Shown here in pieces: positions 16,469-25,762 of a stretch of 42,094 bases of DNA (its first letter is position 1; each line of letters starts with the position of its first letter). Both the position numbers and the translations under genes were made by a program. The notes beneath the pieces are model-generated. The model did not search any database. It was not told the origin of the DNA and saw only the letters and a list, made by a program, of their open reading frames with translations. The stretch is from a virus. The stretch covers positions 1 through 42,094 of IMG/VR virus record IMGVR_UViG_3300044986_000302. One strand, written 5' to 3'.

Positions 16469-19020
16469 TGGCAAAGTCATATTCCGATTGTGTAGGCGTT
16501 ATCCAGAAGGCTGCAGGTGACTGGCTCACCGAGAAGCAGGCTAACCAGATCCTCGAGGAGGTTGATCGCATAGCTGAGATGAAGAAGGCCACCGGCAAAC
16601 TGGATGCCGTAAACCAACTCGTTCTTGATGAACTGGACAACGCAACCAATGCTCTGAAGGAAGCCTCTCTGATTGAGAAGCGGAACATGCTCATCAACCT
16701 GAAGGTGAAGAATCAGGTTCTCAGCTACGTGCGTAACTTCAAGAATCCAGGCGAAGGTATGATGGCTCTGCTTGGCGGCAAGCACACGCCTGTTACTGGG
16801 GCTCTGGCGTCTATCGACGCGCAAGGAAAATCACTCGTTGAGGGCATGCTTGGTAAGTTCCTTAACTCCCTGGAGAAAGAAGGCCTCAAGGAGCACTTCA
16901 CCTCTGGCAAGTACGACGTTGAGATCGCCCGCGAACTGTGGGAACTTCCCAATGGCAAACCAGGCATTACAGGCGTTGAGGAGGCTCAGAAGCTCGCGAC
17001 ACTTATTCACAGCATGCAGAACCAGCTGGTCTATCGTCAGAATCGGGCTGGTGCATTCATCAAGCTGATGCCTGGGTATATCATCAGGCAAGCCCACGAC
17101 ATGTTCAAGATTCGGGCCGCGGGACTCGATGACTGGGTTGCCAAGACATTGCCTCTGCTAGATGCCGAGAAAACCTTTGGAACAGCTGACCCAAAGCATT
17201 TCATGGAAGAGGCCTACAACGGTTTCGCCACAGGCATGCACTACAAGGTCAAGGGCGAGGATACGGCTGACTCTGTGACTTACTTCCTGGGGTTCAAAGG
17301 CCCGAGCAACCTCGCGAAGAAGGTGTCGCAGGAACGGGTTATGCACTTCAAGGATGCCGAGTCCTGGACGCAGTACAATCAGATGTTTGGCAAGGAATCT
17401 CTCAGGGAAGCGGTTATCGGCGGTGTCGAGCATTCTGGTCGCAACATCGCTTTGATGGAGAACCTGGGAACCAATCCGCTGAACATGATCGACCAGGTGC
17501 TGAAGGTACTTCGCTCGGAGCACAAGGACAATCCTGCGCTGTTTGATTCGTTGAAGGATCATAACATACATAACTTGTACATGCAGCTGGATGGAACGGC
17601 CCACATACCTGTATACCACAAGTTGGCAATGGTCGGCTCAGGAGTTCGGGTCCTTCAGAACATGGCCAAGTTGGGCGGGGCAGTTCTCTCATCGATTACG
17701 GACATTCCGTTCCAAGCGGCTAACCTACGGCTCAACGGTGTAAGCATCCTTGATGCTTATGGAAATGCCTTTACGAACGTACTGCGCGGCCGAGGCAGCG
17801 CTGAGCAGAAGGAGATAGCTCGTCTAATCGGTGTCGGATTTGAAGGCATCCTGAAAGATATGGCTTCGCGGTTCTCGGCTGAAGATACCATGCCGGGGTT
17901 CATGTCGAAGCTGAATCAGAAGTACTTCAAACTGAATGCCATGAACTGGTGGAACGATTCCCACAAGACGGGGGTTGCGCTGATCCTATCCAGCCACATC
18001 GCCAACATGCGAGAGACAGCCTTCAAGGAGCTTCCGGATTCCATGAAGATGGTCCTGAACCAATATAAGATTGGAGAACGCGACTGGCCGCTGGTAAAAG
18101 AACTCTCTACGCAGGCCGAAGATGGCCACTGGTACTTCTCTCCCGATAAGTTCAAAACTATCGATGAGAAGCGCTTGATTGACCTCTATGGCCTTAATAA
18201 GGAAGGTGAAAATCCCGTGTCCTCCCGTGACCTTAGGGAGACTAGGGATGCCTTAGAATCAAAGTGGAGGACCTATTTCATTGACCAAATTAACCACGCG
18301 GTTCCTCATCCCGGTGCGGCTGAGCATGCCTTCACAATCCTTGGTGGCGGCACGCAACCCGGTACTACGCTGGGTGAGGCTCTTCGGTTCATTGGTCAGT
18401 TCAAGACCTTTCCAATAACGGTGGTTCGCAAGGGTTTGGCTCCACACTTGTACCAGACGGAAGGTTCCCTCTGGGAGAACTTCGGGAAGGGCAAGTCTGA
18501 CTACGTGGGCCTTGTCCACATGCTGGTCGCCTCAACAGTCTTTGGATACCTGGCAGGTATGGCCAAGGATACGGCTCGTGGAATCACTCCAAAGGATCCT
18601 CGTGATCCGAAGACCTGGGTTGCGGCAATGGCTCAGGGCGGAGGTCTCGGCCTGTACGGGGACTTCTTGTTTGGTGAATTCAATAAGTATGGACACTCGG
18701 CGCTGGCTTCTTTAGCCGGTCCAACCCTTGGAAATCTTGAGGACTTCATGAAGGTGTTTTCTCGGGCAAAAGACGGGGACCCTGTTGCCGGCCAGACGAT
18801 GAAGCTAGCTATCAACAACATTCCATTCGCAAATCTGTTTTACACGCGCATGGCCATGGACTATCTCTTTCTGTACCAACTTCAGGAAAGTGTTAATCCA
18901 GGGTATCTTTCTCGTCTAGAAGGTCGTATAATGAAAGACAACAAACAGAAATTCTACATTCCTCCAACCCAGCAAATTCCGTATGGCGGCGGTAACAAGA
19001 TTCTAGAGGGCGTGCGATGA
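16468..19020 (+). CDS. Large internal core protein
   Basis: An 850-aa protein starting at a TAATG junction with the giant core gene. The first 90 residues are charged helices (LTEKQANQILEEVDRIAEMKK) and the body is amphipathic, with hydrophobic stretches near 400-425 and 680-705 that could insert in a membrane. Together with the preceding gene it replaces the single T7 gp16 (1318 aa), so the inner-membrane part of the ejection tunnel is probably here. No catalytic motif was recognised. The ATGA overlap with the first fibre gene closes the core operon. Confidence 0.7.
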   Translation: MAKSYSDCVGVIQKAAGDWLTEKQANQILEEVDRIAEMKKATGKLDAVNQLVLDELDNATNALKEASLIEKRNMLINLKVKNQVLSYVRNFKNPGEGMMALLGGKHTPVTGALASIDAQGKSLVEGMLGKFLNSLEKEGLKEHFTSGKYDVEIARELWELPNGKPGITGVEEAQKLATLIHSMQNQLVYRQNRAGAFIKLMPGYIIRQAHDMFKIRAAGLDDWVAKTLPLLDAEKTFGTADPKHFMEEAYNGFATGMHYKVKGEDTADSVTYFLGFKGPSNLAKKVSQERVMHFKDAESWTQYNQMFGKESLREAVIGGVEHSGRNIALMENLGTNPLNMIDQVLKVLRSEHKDNPALFDSLKDHNIHNLYMQLDGTAHIPVYHKLAMVGSGVRVLQNMAKLGGAVLSSITDIPFQAANLRLNGVSILDAYGNAFTNVLRGRGSAEQKEIARLIGVGFEGILKDMASRFSAEDTMPGFMSKLNQKYFKLNAMNWWNDSHKTGVALILSSHIANMRETAFKELPDSMKMVLNQYKIGERDWPLVKELSTQAEDGHWYFSPDKFKTIDEKRLIDLYGLNKEGENPVSSRDLRETRDALESKWRTYFIDQINHAVPHPGAAEHAFTILGGGTQPGTTLGEALRFIGQFKTFPITVVRKGLAPHLYQTEGSLWENFGKGKSDYVGLVHMLVASTVFGYLAGMAKDTARGITPKDPRDPKTWVAAMAQGGGLGLYGDFLFGEFNKYGHSALASLAGPTLGNLEDFMKVFSRAKDGDPVAGQTMKLAINNIPFANLFYTRMAMDYLFLYQLQESVNPGYLSRLEGRIMKDNKQKFYIPPTQQIPYGGGNKILEGVR

Positions 19021-19994
19021 CAATTTCGACCACTACTAACCGTAAGGTCTATAGCGCGAATGGGGCAACTACGATATTCGCCTACGACTACTTGATCCTT
19101 GATCAAACCCACTTGAATGTATACCTCCTTATTGGAGGAGTTCTCGTACTGCAGACCCTTACTACTGACTACACTGTGAGCGGGGTTGATAACCCCTCCG
19201 GAGGTAATGTCACGTTTGTGTCGGCACCAGCGGCTGGAACAGCTAACGTGGTAATTCAGCGAGTTGTACCGTTGACTCAGCTGGTGGACTATGTAGCAAA
19301 TGATGCTTTCCCCGCAGACACGCACGAGGAAGCCCTTGATCTATTAACGATGATCACACAACAGCTGAGTGACGCCCTTGCTCGAGCTGTTGTGCTGGCC
19401 TTAAACGATACCTCTGGGGCTAGTCTGGAGCTGCCTACTCCGACGGCTAATAACTACTGGCGCTGGAACTCATCTGCCGATGCCATTGAATTTGTAACAT
19501 TGGCTAGTATGGGGGCTCTAGTACTACCAGTCGCCATTGCTGAGGGGGGTACTGGTGCCACTACGGCTAATGGTGCATTGACGGCGCTTGGAGCAGAGCC
19601 GGCAGACGCCACCATCCTCAAAGACGCGGACATAGGCACTGCGGTACAAGCCTACGACGCCAACACCGCTAAGCTGAATGTGGATCAAGCTTGGTCAGGC
19701 TCTCAGCGCGGTACCATCACCACGGACAATGATTTGTCCTTTGACCAGAATGCAGCTAATAACTTCTTCTGTACTCCTACAGCAGGAGGTGCATTAACCT
19801 TTACCAATCATACATCCGGGCAGAGTGGTTTCATTCTATTTGTGAATGGAAGTAACTATGCCATCACTGCTGCTGCTACAACTAAGGTGGACAGCAGCTT
19901 TCTTTCCACCATCAGCACAACTGGCACCTATCTCATTAGCTATTTAGATAATGGGACGAATGCTTATTGTGTTGCTAGCAAGGCATTAACATGA
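19017..19994 (+). CDS. Tail fibre, virion-attachment subunit
   Basis: A 325-aa protein whose N-terminus (TNRKVYSANGATTIFAYDY, then LQTLTTDYTVSGV and FPADTHEEALDLLTMITQQL) matches the T7 gp17 N-terminal domain that anchors fibres to the tail. After residue 170 the sequence AEGGTGATTANGALTALG is a common fibre repeat, and the last 110 residues are Thr/Ala/Asn-rich beta sequence. It is too short to be a full fibre, so it probably acts as the adaptor for the 803-aa protein encoded next, with a 4-base overlap. Confidence 0.85.
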   Translation: MTISTTTNRKVYSANGATTIFAYDYLILDQTHLNVYLLIGGVLVLQTLTTDYTVSGVDNPSGGNVTFVSAPAAGTANVVIQRVVPLTQLVDYVANDAFPADTHEEALDLLTMITQQLSDALARAVVLALNDTSGASLELPTPTANNYWRWNSSADAIEFVTLASMGALVLPVAIAEGGTGATTANGALTALGAEPADATILKDADIGTAVQAYDANTAKLNVDQAWSGSQRGTITTDNDLSFDQNAANNFFCTPTAGGALTFTNHTSGQSGFILFVNGSNYAITAAATTKVDSSFLSTISTTGTYLISYLDNGTNAYCVASKALT

Positions 19995-22402
19995 GTGTTT
20001 TACCAGTTGGTATAGGGAGTAGTGGTGGCCTTCAAATCTCCAACTCCGCCCGGCTACGGGCGAGTGCGAGTGCGTATTTTAGTAGGACGTTTGGGAGTCC
20101 GACTGACAACAAGAAATGGAGTTTATCCTGCTGGTGCAAGATTGGGTTTCAATTTGATGTGAGCAAAGGCCCGGGGGGTTACTCTCAGTCCACGATTAGC
20201 ATTGGCTCTAATGGAGTTCGCTTTTATGAAGACTACGATCCAGCAGGGGCAAGCATCTTCAGGTTTGATGTCAAGTCAAACGCCATCTACCGCGATCCGT
20301 CTGCTTGGTATCACGTTGTAGTTATAGTAGATACTGCGCAAGCGACAGCAGCCTCAAGGCTGAAGTTGTATGTAAATGGCCCTGAAGTAACCTACGCAAC
20401 AACTTCATACCCAGCATTGAATTGGGTTCCATTTGTAGCATCCTCGGGTCTATCGACTAGGTTCATGGAGAACAACGGGGGATATATGGATGGCTACCTC
20501 TCCGACGTTTACTTCATCGACGGTCAAGCCCTCACACCTTCCAGCTTCGGAGAAACCAACTCCGATGGCGTATGGGTTCCAAAAGCCTACACCGGAACCT
20601 ACGGCAACAACGGATTCCACCTCGACTTCAAAGATGCCGCACTCACCGCAGGCAGCAACGTAGGACTCGGCAAGGATGTCTCGGGCAACGGCAACTACTG
20701 GACCACGAACAACATCAGCGTGACCGCTGGCGTGACGTATGACAGCATGGTGGATACGCCGACGAATAACTATGCGACGTTGAATCCGTTGGACTATGGT
20801 ACAGGGTCGCTTGGTGAAGGGAATCTAAACTTCGGGGCAACAGCCACAAGAATATCGAGATCAACTCAAGCGCTTCCGGCAAGCGGTAAATGGTATTGGG
20901 AAGTTCTAATTTCTGCTGTTGGCAACTCGTCGCAAGTAGGTATCGCTGGCCCCGTTTCTTCACTTACCGCTTATCTAGGTGCGGGGTCTGACGGGTATTC
21001 ATATGCTTCCAACGCGCTACGGTACAACAATGGGTCTAGCGTTGCTTACGGTGCAACATACACCACCAACGATCTGATTGGGGTTGCCTACGATTCTGGA
21101 ACTGGGGAACTCACATTCTACAAGAACAATGCAACCCAAGGCGTCGCCTATTCTAGTTTGAGTGGAACGCTGTTCCCTGCTGTTGGCTATGGTTCTGGAA
21201 CTGGTACAGGTTCGTATCACATAAACTTCGGCCAGCGCCCATTTACCTACACGCCCCCCGCCGGATTCAAAGCCCTCTGCACCGCGAACCTCCCTGCGGT
21301 GGCGATACCGAAACCAAGTAAGCACTTCAACGCCAAGACTCGTACTGGTACAGGCGCTTCGTTCAACGTAACAGGTCAAGCATTCCAGCCTGATTTTGCA
21401 TGGACGAAAGGACGTAGCGGTGCTACCGATCATGCGCTGTATGATACTGTTCGTGGTGTGCAGAAGCAAATGGAGTCAAATACAACCAGCACCGAAACGA
21501 CTGAGGCACAGGGCGTAACTGCATTTAATTCAGATGGCTACTCTGGCGGCACGTTGGCGCAAATGAATACCAACACCGCTACCTACATCGACTGGATGTG
21601 GAAAGCCGGTGGCGCTCCAACAACTAACAACGTAGCAGGTGCGGGTAATGTGCCAACTGCTGGCAGCGTGAAGATCGACGGCGCGGATTACGGTTCCGCT
21701 CTTGCAGGGAGTATTGCTGCATTGCGGCTGAGCGCGAACACCGTAGCAGGCTTCTCAGTCGTTATATGGGATGCTGTCAATAACGGAACTGTGGCACATG
21801 GCCTCGGTGCTGTGCCTAAGCTCATCATCCGCATGGACAGAAGCGTAAGTCATAACCACCCTGTCTATCACGCGAGTATGAACGCAACGCCGCAAAATGG
21901 CGCACTGTACTTGACTCTCACTAATGCCTATGCAGTAGATTCAACGGCGTGGAACAACACAGCACCGACTACCACGACATTCAGCACTGGCACTGACGTC
22001 GCTGCTGGTGATGACTGCGTGGCGTTTTGTTGGGCAGAAATTCCCGGCTACAGCAAGTTCGGTTCGTATGTGGGGAATGGTTCAACTGATGGGCCGTTTG
22101 TATATTGTGGGCTCAGGCCGAAGTATGTGCTGATTAAACGGACTGATACAGGCGGTGCTGGTTTTGACTGGTTCATTTGGGATACAGCGCGTAATACATA
22201 CAACCAGATGGCGTCCAACCTTACTGCTGACCAATCCGTTGCAGAAGGCGTCACGGCATACCCACTTGACGCAACAGCCAACGGATTCAAATTGCGTAAC
22301 ACAGCAACTGCATACAACGCATCCGGTGGAACCTACATCTTCGCCGCATTCGCAGAACACCCATTCGGCGGCAGCAACGTCAGCCCTTCTCCTGCGAGGT
22401 AA
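19991..22402 (+). CDS. Receptor-binding tail fibre with lectin-like and SPRY-like domains
   Basis: An 803-aa protein without an attachment domain of its own. Residues 30-190 look like a LamG/concanavalin-type lectin (WYHVVVIVDT, RLKLYVNG, GYLSDVYFIDGQALTPSSF). Residues 275-410 resemble a SPRY domain (GKWYWEVLI, VGIA, TNDLIGVAYDSGTGELTFYKN). The C-terminal 370 residues carry repeated aromatic motifs (YIDWMWKAGG, GLRPKYVLIKRTD, WFIWDTARN) seen in fibre proteins of marine and environmental phages. It is likely the host-range determinant. Codon use shifts around 20,500 toward CG-rich endings, suggesting mosaic exchange. Confidence 0.75.
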   Translation: MSVLPVGIGSSGGLQISNSARLRASASAYFSRTFGSPTDNKKWSLSCWCKIGFQFDVSKGPGGYSQSTISIGSNGVRFYEDYDPAGASIFRFDVKSNAIYRDPSAWYHVVVIVDTAQATAASRLKLYVNGPEVTYATTSYPALNWVPFVASSGLSTRFMENNGGYMDGYLSDVYFIDGQALTPSSFGETNSDGVWVPKAYTGTYGNNGFHLDFKDAALTAGSNVGLGKDVSGNGNYWTTNNISVTAGVTYDSMVDTPTNNYATLNPLDYGTGSLGEGNLNFGATATRISRSTQALPASGKWYWEVLISAVGNSSQVGIAGPVSSLTAYLGAGSDGYSYASNALRYNNGSSVAYGATYTTNDLIGVAYDSGTGELTFYKNNATQGVAYSSLSGTLFPAVGYGSGTGTGSYHINFGQRPFTYTPPAGFKALCTANLPAVAIPKPSKHFNAKTRTGTGASFNVTGQAFQPDFAWTKGRSGATDHALYDTVRGVQKQMESNTTSTETTEAQGVTAFNSDGYSGGTLAQMNTNTATYIDWMWKAGGAPTTNNVAGAGNVPTAGSVKIDGADYGSALAGSIAALRLSANTVAGFSVVIWDAVNNGTVAHGLGAVPKLIIRMDRSVSHNHPVYHASMNATPQNGALYLTLTNAYAVDSTAWNNTAPTTTTFSTGTDVAAGDDCVAFCWAEIPGYSKFGSYVGNGSTDGPFVYCGLRPKYVLIKRTDTGGAGFDWFIWDTARNTYNQMASNLTADQSVAEGVTAYPLDATANGFKLRNTATAYNASGGTYIFAAFAEHPFGGSNVSPSPAR

Positions 22403-22404
22403 AT

Positions 22405-22806
22405 ATGTTCATCGACAAAGACACACTAAAGCGCATCAACATCTACGGCCCGTACAAGGGGTTCTCAAAGCTCGACACGCCTGAAATACGGGAACGTGCA
22501 GGGCTGATTGAAATTCCTGATCCTGTTCGTGGCGATGACAATCTTTTCTACAACCAAGAGATTGACGACGCGCCCTATCTGATCGTTACGCCGAAGCCGC
22601 AGGAACAACTCGCTCGACAGCAAGCCGACAAGGACAAGCGCAACGCCGAGTCTCATCTCGCATCAACGGACTACCTGTTCAACATAGACAGGCACGATCT
22701 GCTGCTGAAAGATGAGCCTCTGCGTGAAGAAGAACTACGCAAATCCCGCGAAGCTGCTCGGGCTGTGATTCGTCAGTACAAGCTGGACTACCCCCGTGAA
22801 GGTTAA
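22405..22806 (+). CDS. Possible tail fibre accessory/assembly protein
   Basis: A 133-aa acidic protein directly after the fibre gene. The N-terminal half refers to small beta segments (LTPEIRE-like KLDTPEIRERAGLIEIPDP), and the C-terminal half is a charged helix ending DLLLKDEPLREEELRKSREAARAVIRQYK. This two-part plan and location resemble fibre assembly chaperones of the Tfa type, but sequence identity to a named family is not certain. It overlaps the next gene by 11 bases. Confidence 0.55.
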   Translation: MFIDKDTLKRINIYGPYKGFSKLDTPEIRERAGLIEIPDPVRGDDNLFYNQEIDDAPYLIVTPKPQEQLARQQADKDKRNAESHLASTDYLFNIDRHDLLLKDEPLREEELRKSREAARAVIRQYKLDYPREG

Positions 22807-23134
22807 TCAAATCACCACCTGTGATGAAGGCATCACGAACCCGAAGCGTTCAACCTTCGGAGTAACTCTTGCCTTACGTTGGGGTGATGTATGTCATCCG
22901 CTTGGTTCTGATGGCAACTGGTTCAAGCCTCCCTATTTCACCAGCATCCTGCGGTTCTACAGTTACGTGCCGCTTCCTTTCGTTGCGTGGAACCTGTTCG
23001 GCTGGCGTGGTTACCTCGGTGCCAAGGTGTATGGTGCTGATGCGCCTGAGTACAAATTCTGGATGCCAGAACAGGACGTTTATGAGGGATCACAAGCTAT
23101 TCAGTTTTCAGGAAGACTTCGCATCACCGATTAA
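22796..23134 (+). CDS. Hypothetical protein, aromatic-rich
   Basis: A 112-aa protein from a GTG start inside the end of the previous gene. It is notably rich in Trp, Tyr, Phe and Pro in the middle (WFKPPYFTSILRFYSYVPLPFVAWNLFGWRGYLG), which could be a membrane-associated stretch. No family is recognised with confidence. Position between fibre accessory and lysis genes suggests a late function, perhaps with lysis or particle finishing. Confidence 0.55.
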   Translation: MKVNQITTCDEGITNPKRSTFGVTLALRWGDVCHPLGSDGNWFKPPYFTSILRFYSYVPLPFVAWNLFGWRGYLGAKVYGADAPEYKFWMPEQDVYEGSQAIQFSGRLRITD

Positions 23135-23169
23135 CGCATCAGCGCCACAGAGCGCGGAAAGGAATAATC

Positions 23170-23409
23170 GTGGGAGAGCAGTTGCTGGAGCTAAACAAAC
23201 GGATGGATAAGCAGGATCAGCTTCTCTTGGAAATCCGGGATAAGATCGTCGCGCACATTGCGGAAGAATCTACGATGAAGCCGGCTCTCGAGGACCTTGT
23301 AGCCCTTTGGAAGGGTAGCAAGATTATCAGTGCTATCTTAGCTGCTCTGTGCGCCGCAGGAGCGGTCGTCTGGGGAGTTTTCGTTTGGGCCAAGGATCAT
23401 ATCAAATGA
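23170..23409 (+). CDS. XhlA-like small membrane protein, holin-associated
   Basis: A 79-aa protein starting at a GTG with GGAAAGG upstream. Residues 1-45 form a charged amphipathic helix (LNKRMDKQDQLLLEIRDKI) and residues about 50-73 form one transmembrane segment (ISAILAALCAAGAVVWGVFVW) followed by a short basic tail. This plan matches XhlA-type proteins and other phage lysis accessory proteins. Its stop overlaps the start of the endopeptidase gene (ATGA), so it belongs to the lysis cassette. It may be a second holin or an antiholin. Confidence 0.65.
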   Translation: MGEQLLELNKRMDKQDQLLLEIRDKIVAHIAEESTMKPALEDLVALWKGSKIISAILAALCAAGAVVWGVFVWAKDHIK

Positions 23410-23744
23410 GCTTCCTTCGACAAAAACAGGTTCAGTTCGCCTCAATGGTTCCTCGTCTGATCGACAAGGCGATCGAGATGGGCTACGAAGTTACCCTCGG
23501 AGATGCATACCGAGACGGACGTGTTTTCGGACCTATGGGTGAATCAAAGGGCTACGGCAAGGCGTCATCTTGTCACAAGATCCGTCTCGCCATCGACCTT
23601 AACTTATTCAAGGACGGCCGGTTCCTGTCCACTACAGAAGATCATCGCCCCCTCGGTGAATGGTGGAAATCACAAGGCGGATCGTGGGGCGGAGACTTCA
23701 ACGATGGTAATCACTACTCACTCGAGCATGAGGGGCACCGATAA
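23406..23744 (+). CDS. Endolysin, M15 family peptidase
   Basis: A 112-aa zinc peptidase that should cleave peptide cross-bridges in peptidoglycan, as L-alanyl-D-glutamate or D-Ala-D-Ala peptidases do. Metal ligands of the VanY/M15C fold are visible: H57 in SSCHKIRLAIDLN, D64, and H103 in DGNHYSLEHEG. E107 or E109 is the candidate general base region. There is no signal peptide or SAR segment, so release should need a holin. I chose the ATG overlapping the previous stop; upstream in-frame starts lie within that gene. Confidence 0.9.
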   Translation: MSFLRQKQVQFASMVPRLIDKAIEMGYEVTLGDAYRDGRVFGPMGESKGYGKASSCHKIRLAIDLNLFKDGRFLSTTEDHRPLGEWWKSQGGSWGGDFNDGNHYSLEHEGHR

Positions 23745-24130
23745 TGAGCCTGACCGGATTAGGTGAAGTTGCTGAGTTGGCAAATACCGTTGTCAACAAG
23801 ATCTGGCCGGATAAGTCTGAGCAAGAGAAGGCCGAACTTGTGGCAGCTGTTCAGCTGGTTAACGGCCAGCTCGACATCAACAAAGCAGAGGCGACCAATC
23901 CCAACGTTTTTGTCAGCGGCTGGCGGCCCTTCATAGGCTGGGTGTGCGGCATAGCGTGTGCCTGGAATTGGATTGGCATCTCTGTCGTGAGTACTGCTCT
24001 CACCATTTGGGGACGGCCGATCGTTCTCAAAACAGCCGATGTATCCGAAATGATGCCAGTACTTCTAGGCCTCCTGGGCCTTGGAGCATTGCGTACTTAC
24101 GAACGCGTAAAAGACGTTCACCGTTCATAG
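23744..24130 (+). CDS. Holin, three-transmembrane type
   Basis: A 128-aa membrane protein. After a soluble helix with ANTVVNKIWPDKSEQEKAELVAAVQ it has PFIGWVCGIACAWNWIGISVV, a middle hydrophobic segment and MMPVLLGLLGLGALRTYERVK at the end. This matches the holin_3TM/GTA-type holin family closely in order and length. It would make the inner-membrane lesions that release the M15 endolysin. It begins at a TAATG junction with that gene. No spanin pair was recognised nearby. Confidence 0.85.
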   Translation: MSLTGLGEVAELANTVVNKIWPDKSEQEKAELVAAVQLVNGQLDINKAEATNPNVFVSGWRPFIGWVCGIACAWNWIGISVVSTALTIWGRPIVLKTADVSEMMPVLLGLLGLGALRTYERVKDVHRS

Positions 24131-24139
24131 GAGTCCATC

Positions 24140-24226
24140 ATGGGATCGCCCCGTATGCCTTACGAGGAGTTTGACCTCCTCGATGCAAGAGAGCGACCAG
24201 GTCAACAGGTTCTCAACCTATCGTAG
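24140..24226 (+). CDS. Small ORF after holin, 28 aa
   Basis: A short frame starting at ATG 24140 with a good AGGAG site seven bases upstream, itself overlapping the holin stop. The product is 28 residues, acidic and soluble (MPYEEFDLLDARERPG). A 7-bp hairpin (24163-24182) lies inside it. It is the last rightward gene before the convergent junction. Real translation is plausible from the ribosome binding site but there is no family support. Confidence 0.45.
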   Translation: MGSPRMPYEEFDLLDARERPGQQVLNLS

Positions 24227-24246
24227 GTCTCCGGACATCTACAAGA

Positions 24247-25707
24247 CTACTTGATCCAGTCCTTCCATTCGTCACCCATCACGAGGGCCGAGATCTGTTT
24301 CTTGGCCCTCAATGCTTTGATGATCTTCTCGTCGACGGTGCCTCGGCAGACTAGATCGATGTAAGTTACTTTGCTGGTTTGCCCGATGCGGTGAGCCCGA
24401 TCCTCGCTCTGGGTTCTGTGCTCGAGGTTGTAGTTATTCGAGTAGTAGATAACCGTGGGAGAGGCTGTGAGAGTAATTCCGTAACGTCCAGTTGACGGGT
24501 TGCCGACGAAGAACCGCACGTTCGGGTGATTCTGAAAGGCATTGACTGCGAAGCGACGATCTTCATCTTTTGTGGCTCCATAGAAGTGTACAACACTTTC
24601 CTTCCCGTATTCCTCCGAGAGTGCACGAATGATGTTTTCAATGTCCGGAACGTACGTAGCCCAAATGATTATCTTGCTGCTGATGCCATCGACTACTTCC
24701 ATTAGTGCGTCCAAACGCTTGTTAGGTATAGCCTGCACATTGCCATCGTCTGAGGTTATGTGGCCACACACAATTTGGTGAAGTCGGACCAGTTGAACAA
24801 GGGCCAACTCAGCTGTGACCACTTCTAGATTAGCAAGAATCGCTACGCACGACTCCTTCATAGACTTGTAGACCTGCAACTGTTCCTTCGTCATCTCCAC
24901 GTCGTATGACTGATAAACTTTTGGAGGCAGATCGAGACATTCGTCCTTCGTTACTCGGAAAGTAAACGACTTCAGCCGACCCTGCAGTTCCTCTAGTCGC
25001 TGGTATCCGACGACGTTCATGAATGACCGTCCGCTAGTCAGCTTCATTTCCTTCATGACGCAGTAGCGGTTGCGGAAGGCATAGAAGCTGTTGAACCCCA
25101 GTAGGTTCGGATCAAGGAACAAGCACTGGTGGTAAATGTCTGTCGGCGAACGGGGAGCCATGTCCCCGGTAAGGATGCGCTTGTACTTGGCGTACTTGCC
25201 AATGCGAACAGCCATCTTGCTACGCTTGGCCGAACCATTCTTAATCATGGTCGATTCGTCGATGCCAATGAGCAAACGGTTCTTGTGCTTGACGGCGAAG
25301 GTACCAGCGAACTCGCAGCCACGGTCATAGGCCAGAGCTTCCACGTTGACGCAGATCCACTTCAACCCTTTGAAAGCATCCAAAGCTTTCCACTGAGCCA
25401 ATAGTTCGGGCTTCGCTGTAGACGACCAGTAGGTCCATTTGCAAGGTACGTCTTCAGGCCAGTGCTGAGGAAGCTCCTTGTCGATCCAATTCATGTACAC
25501 CCCCTTAGGGGCGAATAGAATGACCGCGTCGATCTCACCGCGAAGGTAGAGATTCAAGGCCGTATCGATAAACACCTTTGTTTTACCGGTGCCCATCTCC
25601 ATTGTGAAGCCGAAATTGCGCATCATCAAGGACGTTTCAAGGCACTTCGCTTGGTGGGCAAACGGTTGTAATTTGCTCCTCAATTCGGGGGATTCTGGTG
25701 CATTCAT
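24247..25707 (-). CDS. SNF2-type DNA helicase/ATPase
   Basis: A 486-aa superfamily 2 ATPase. Walker A is MGTGKT with K42, Walker B is the DEST form of the DEAH box (D150-E151-S152-T153), and motif III appears as LTGDMAP. The C-terminal lobe has the nucleotide and DNA-contact motif VI EDRAHRIGQ. SNF2-like enzymes of this length are frequent in podovirus replication modules beside primase and polymerase, probably remodelling protein-DNA complexes or forks. It is the last leftward gene, 21 bases from the rightward block. Confidence 0.9.
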   Translation of the reverse strand: MNAPESPELRSKLQPFAHQAKCLETSLMMRNFGFTMEMGTGKTKVFIDTALNLYLRGEIDAVILFAPKGVYMNWIDKELPQHWPEDVPCKWTYWSSTAKPELLAQWKALDAFKGLKWICVNVEALAYDRGCEFAGTFAVKHKNRLLIGIDESTMIKNGSAKRSKMAVRIGKYAKYKRILTGDMAPRSPTDIYHQCLFLDPNLLGFNSFYAFRNRYCVMKEMKLTSGRSFMNVVGYQRLEELQGRLKSFTFRVTKDECLDLPPKVYQSYDVEMTKEQLQVYKSMKESCVAILANLEVVTAELALVQLVRLHQIVCGHITSDDGNVQAIPNKRLDALMEVVDGISSKIIIWATYVPDIENIIRALSEEYGKESVVHFYGATKDEDRRFAVNAFQNHPNVRFFVGNPSTGRYGITLTASPTVIYYSNNYNLEHRTQSEDRAHRIGQTSKVTYIDLVCRGTVDEKIIKALRAKKQISALVMGDEWKDWIK

Positions 25708-25762
25708 ATATATTAACCTCCTAATTTCCCGTGGTCTATCGTAAATCCTGGTGACCTAGAAT

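Noticed and set aside
19991-22402. Diversity-generating retroelement target in the fibre gene
   Set aside because: No reverse transcriptase gene and no template repeat of the fibre 3' end was seen in the window.
24163-24182. Bidirectional terminator at the convergent junction
   Set aside because: The 7-bp stem lacks a T-run on either strand; kept only as a note.
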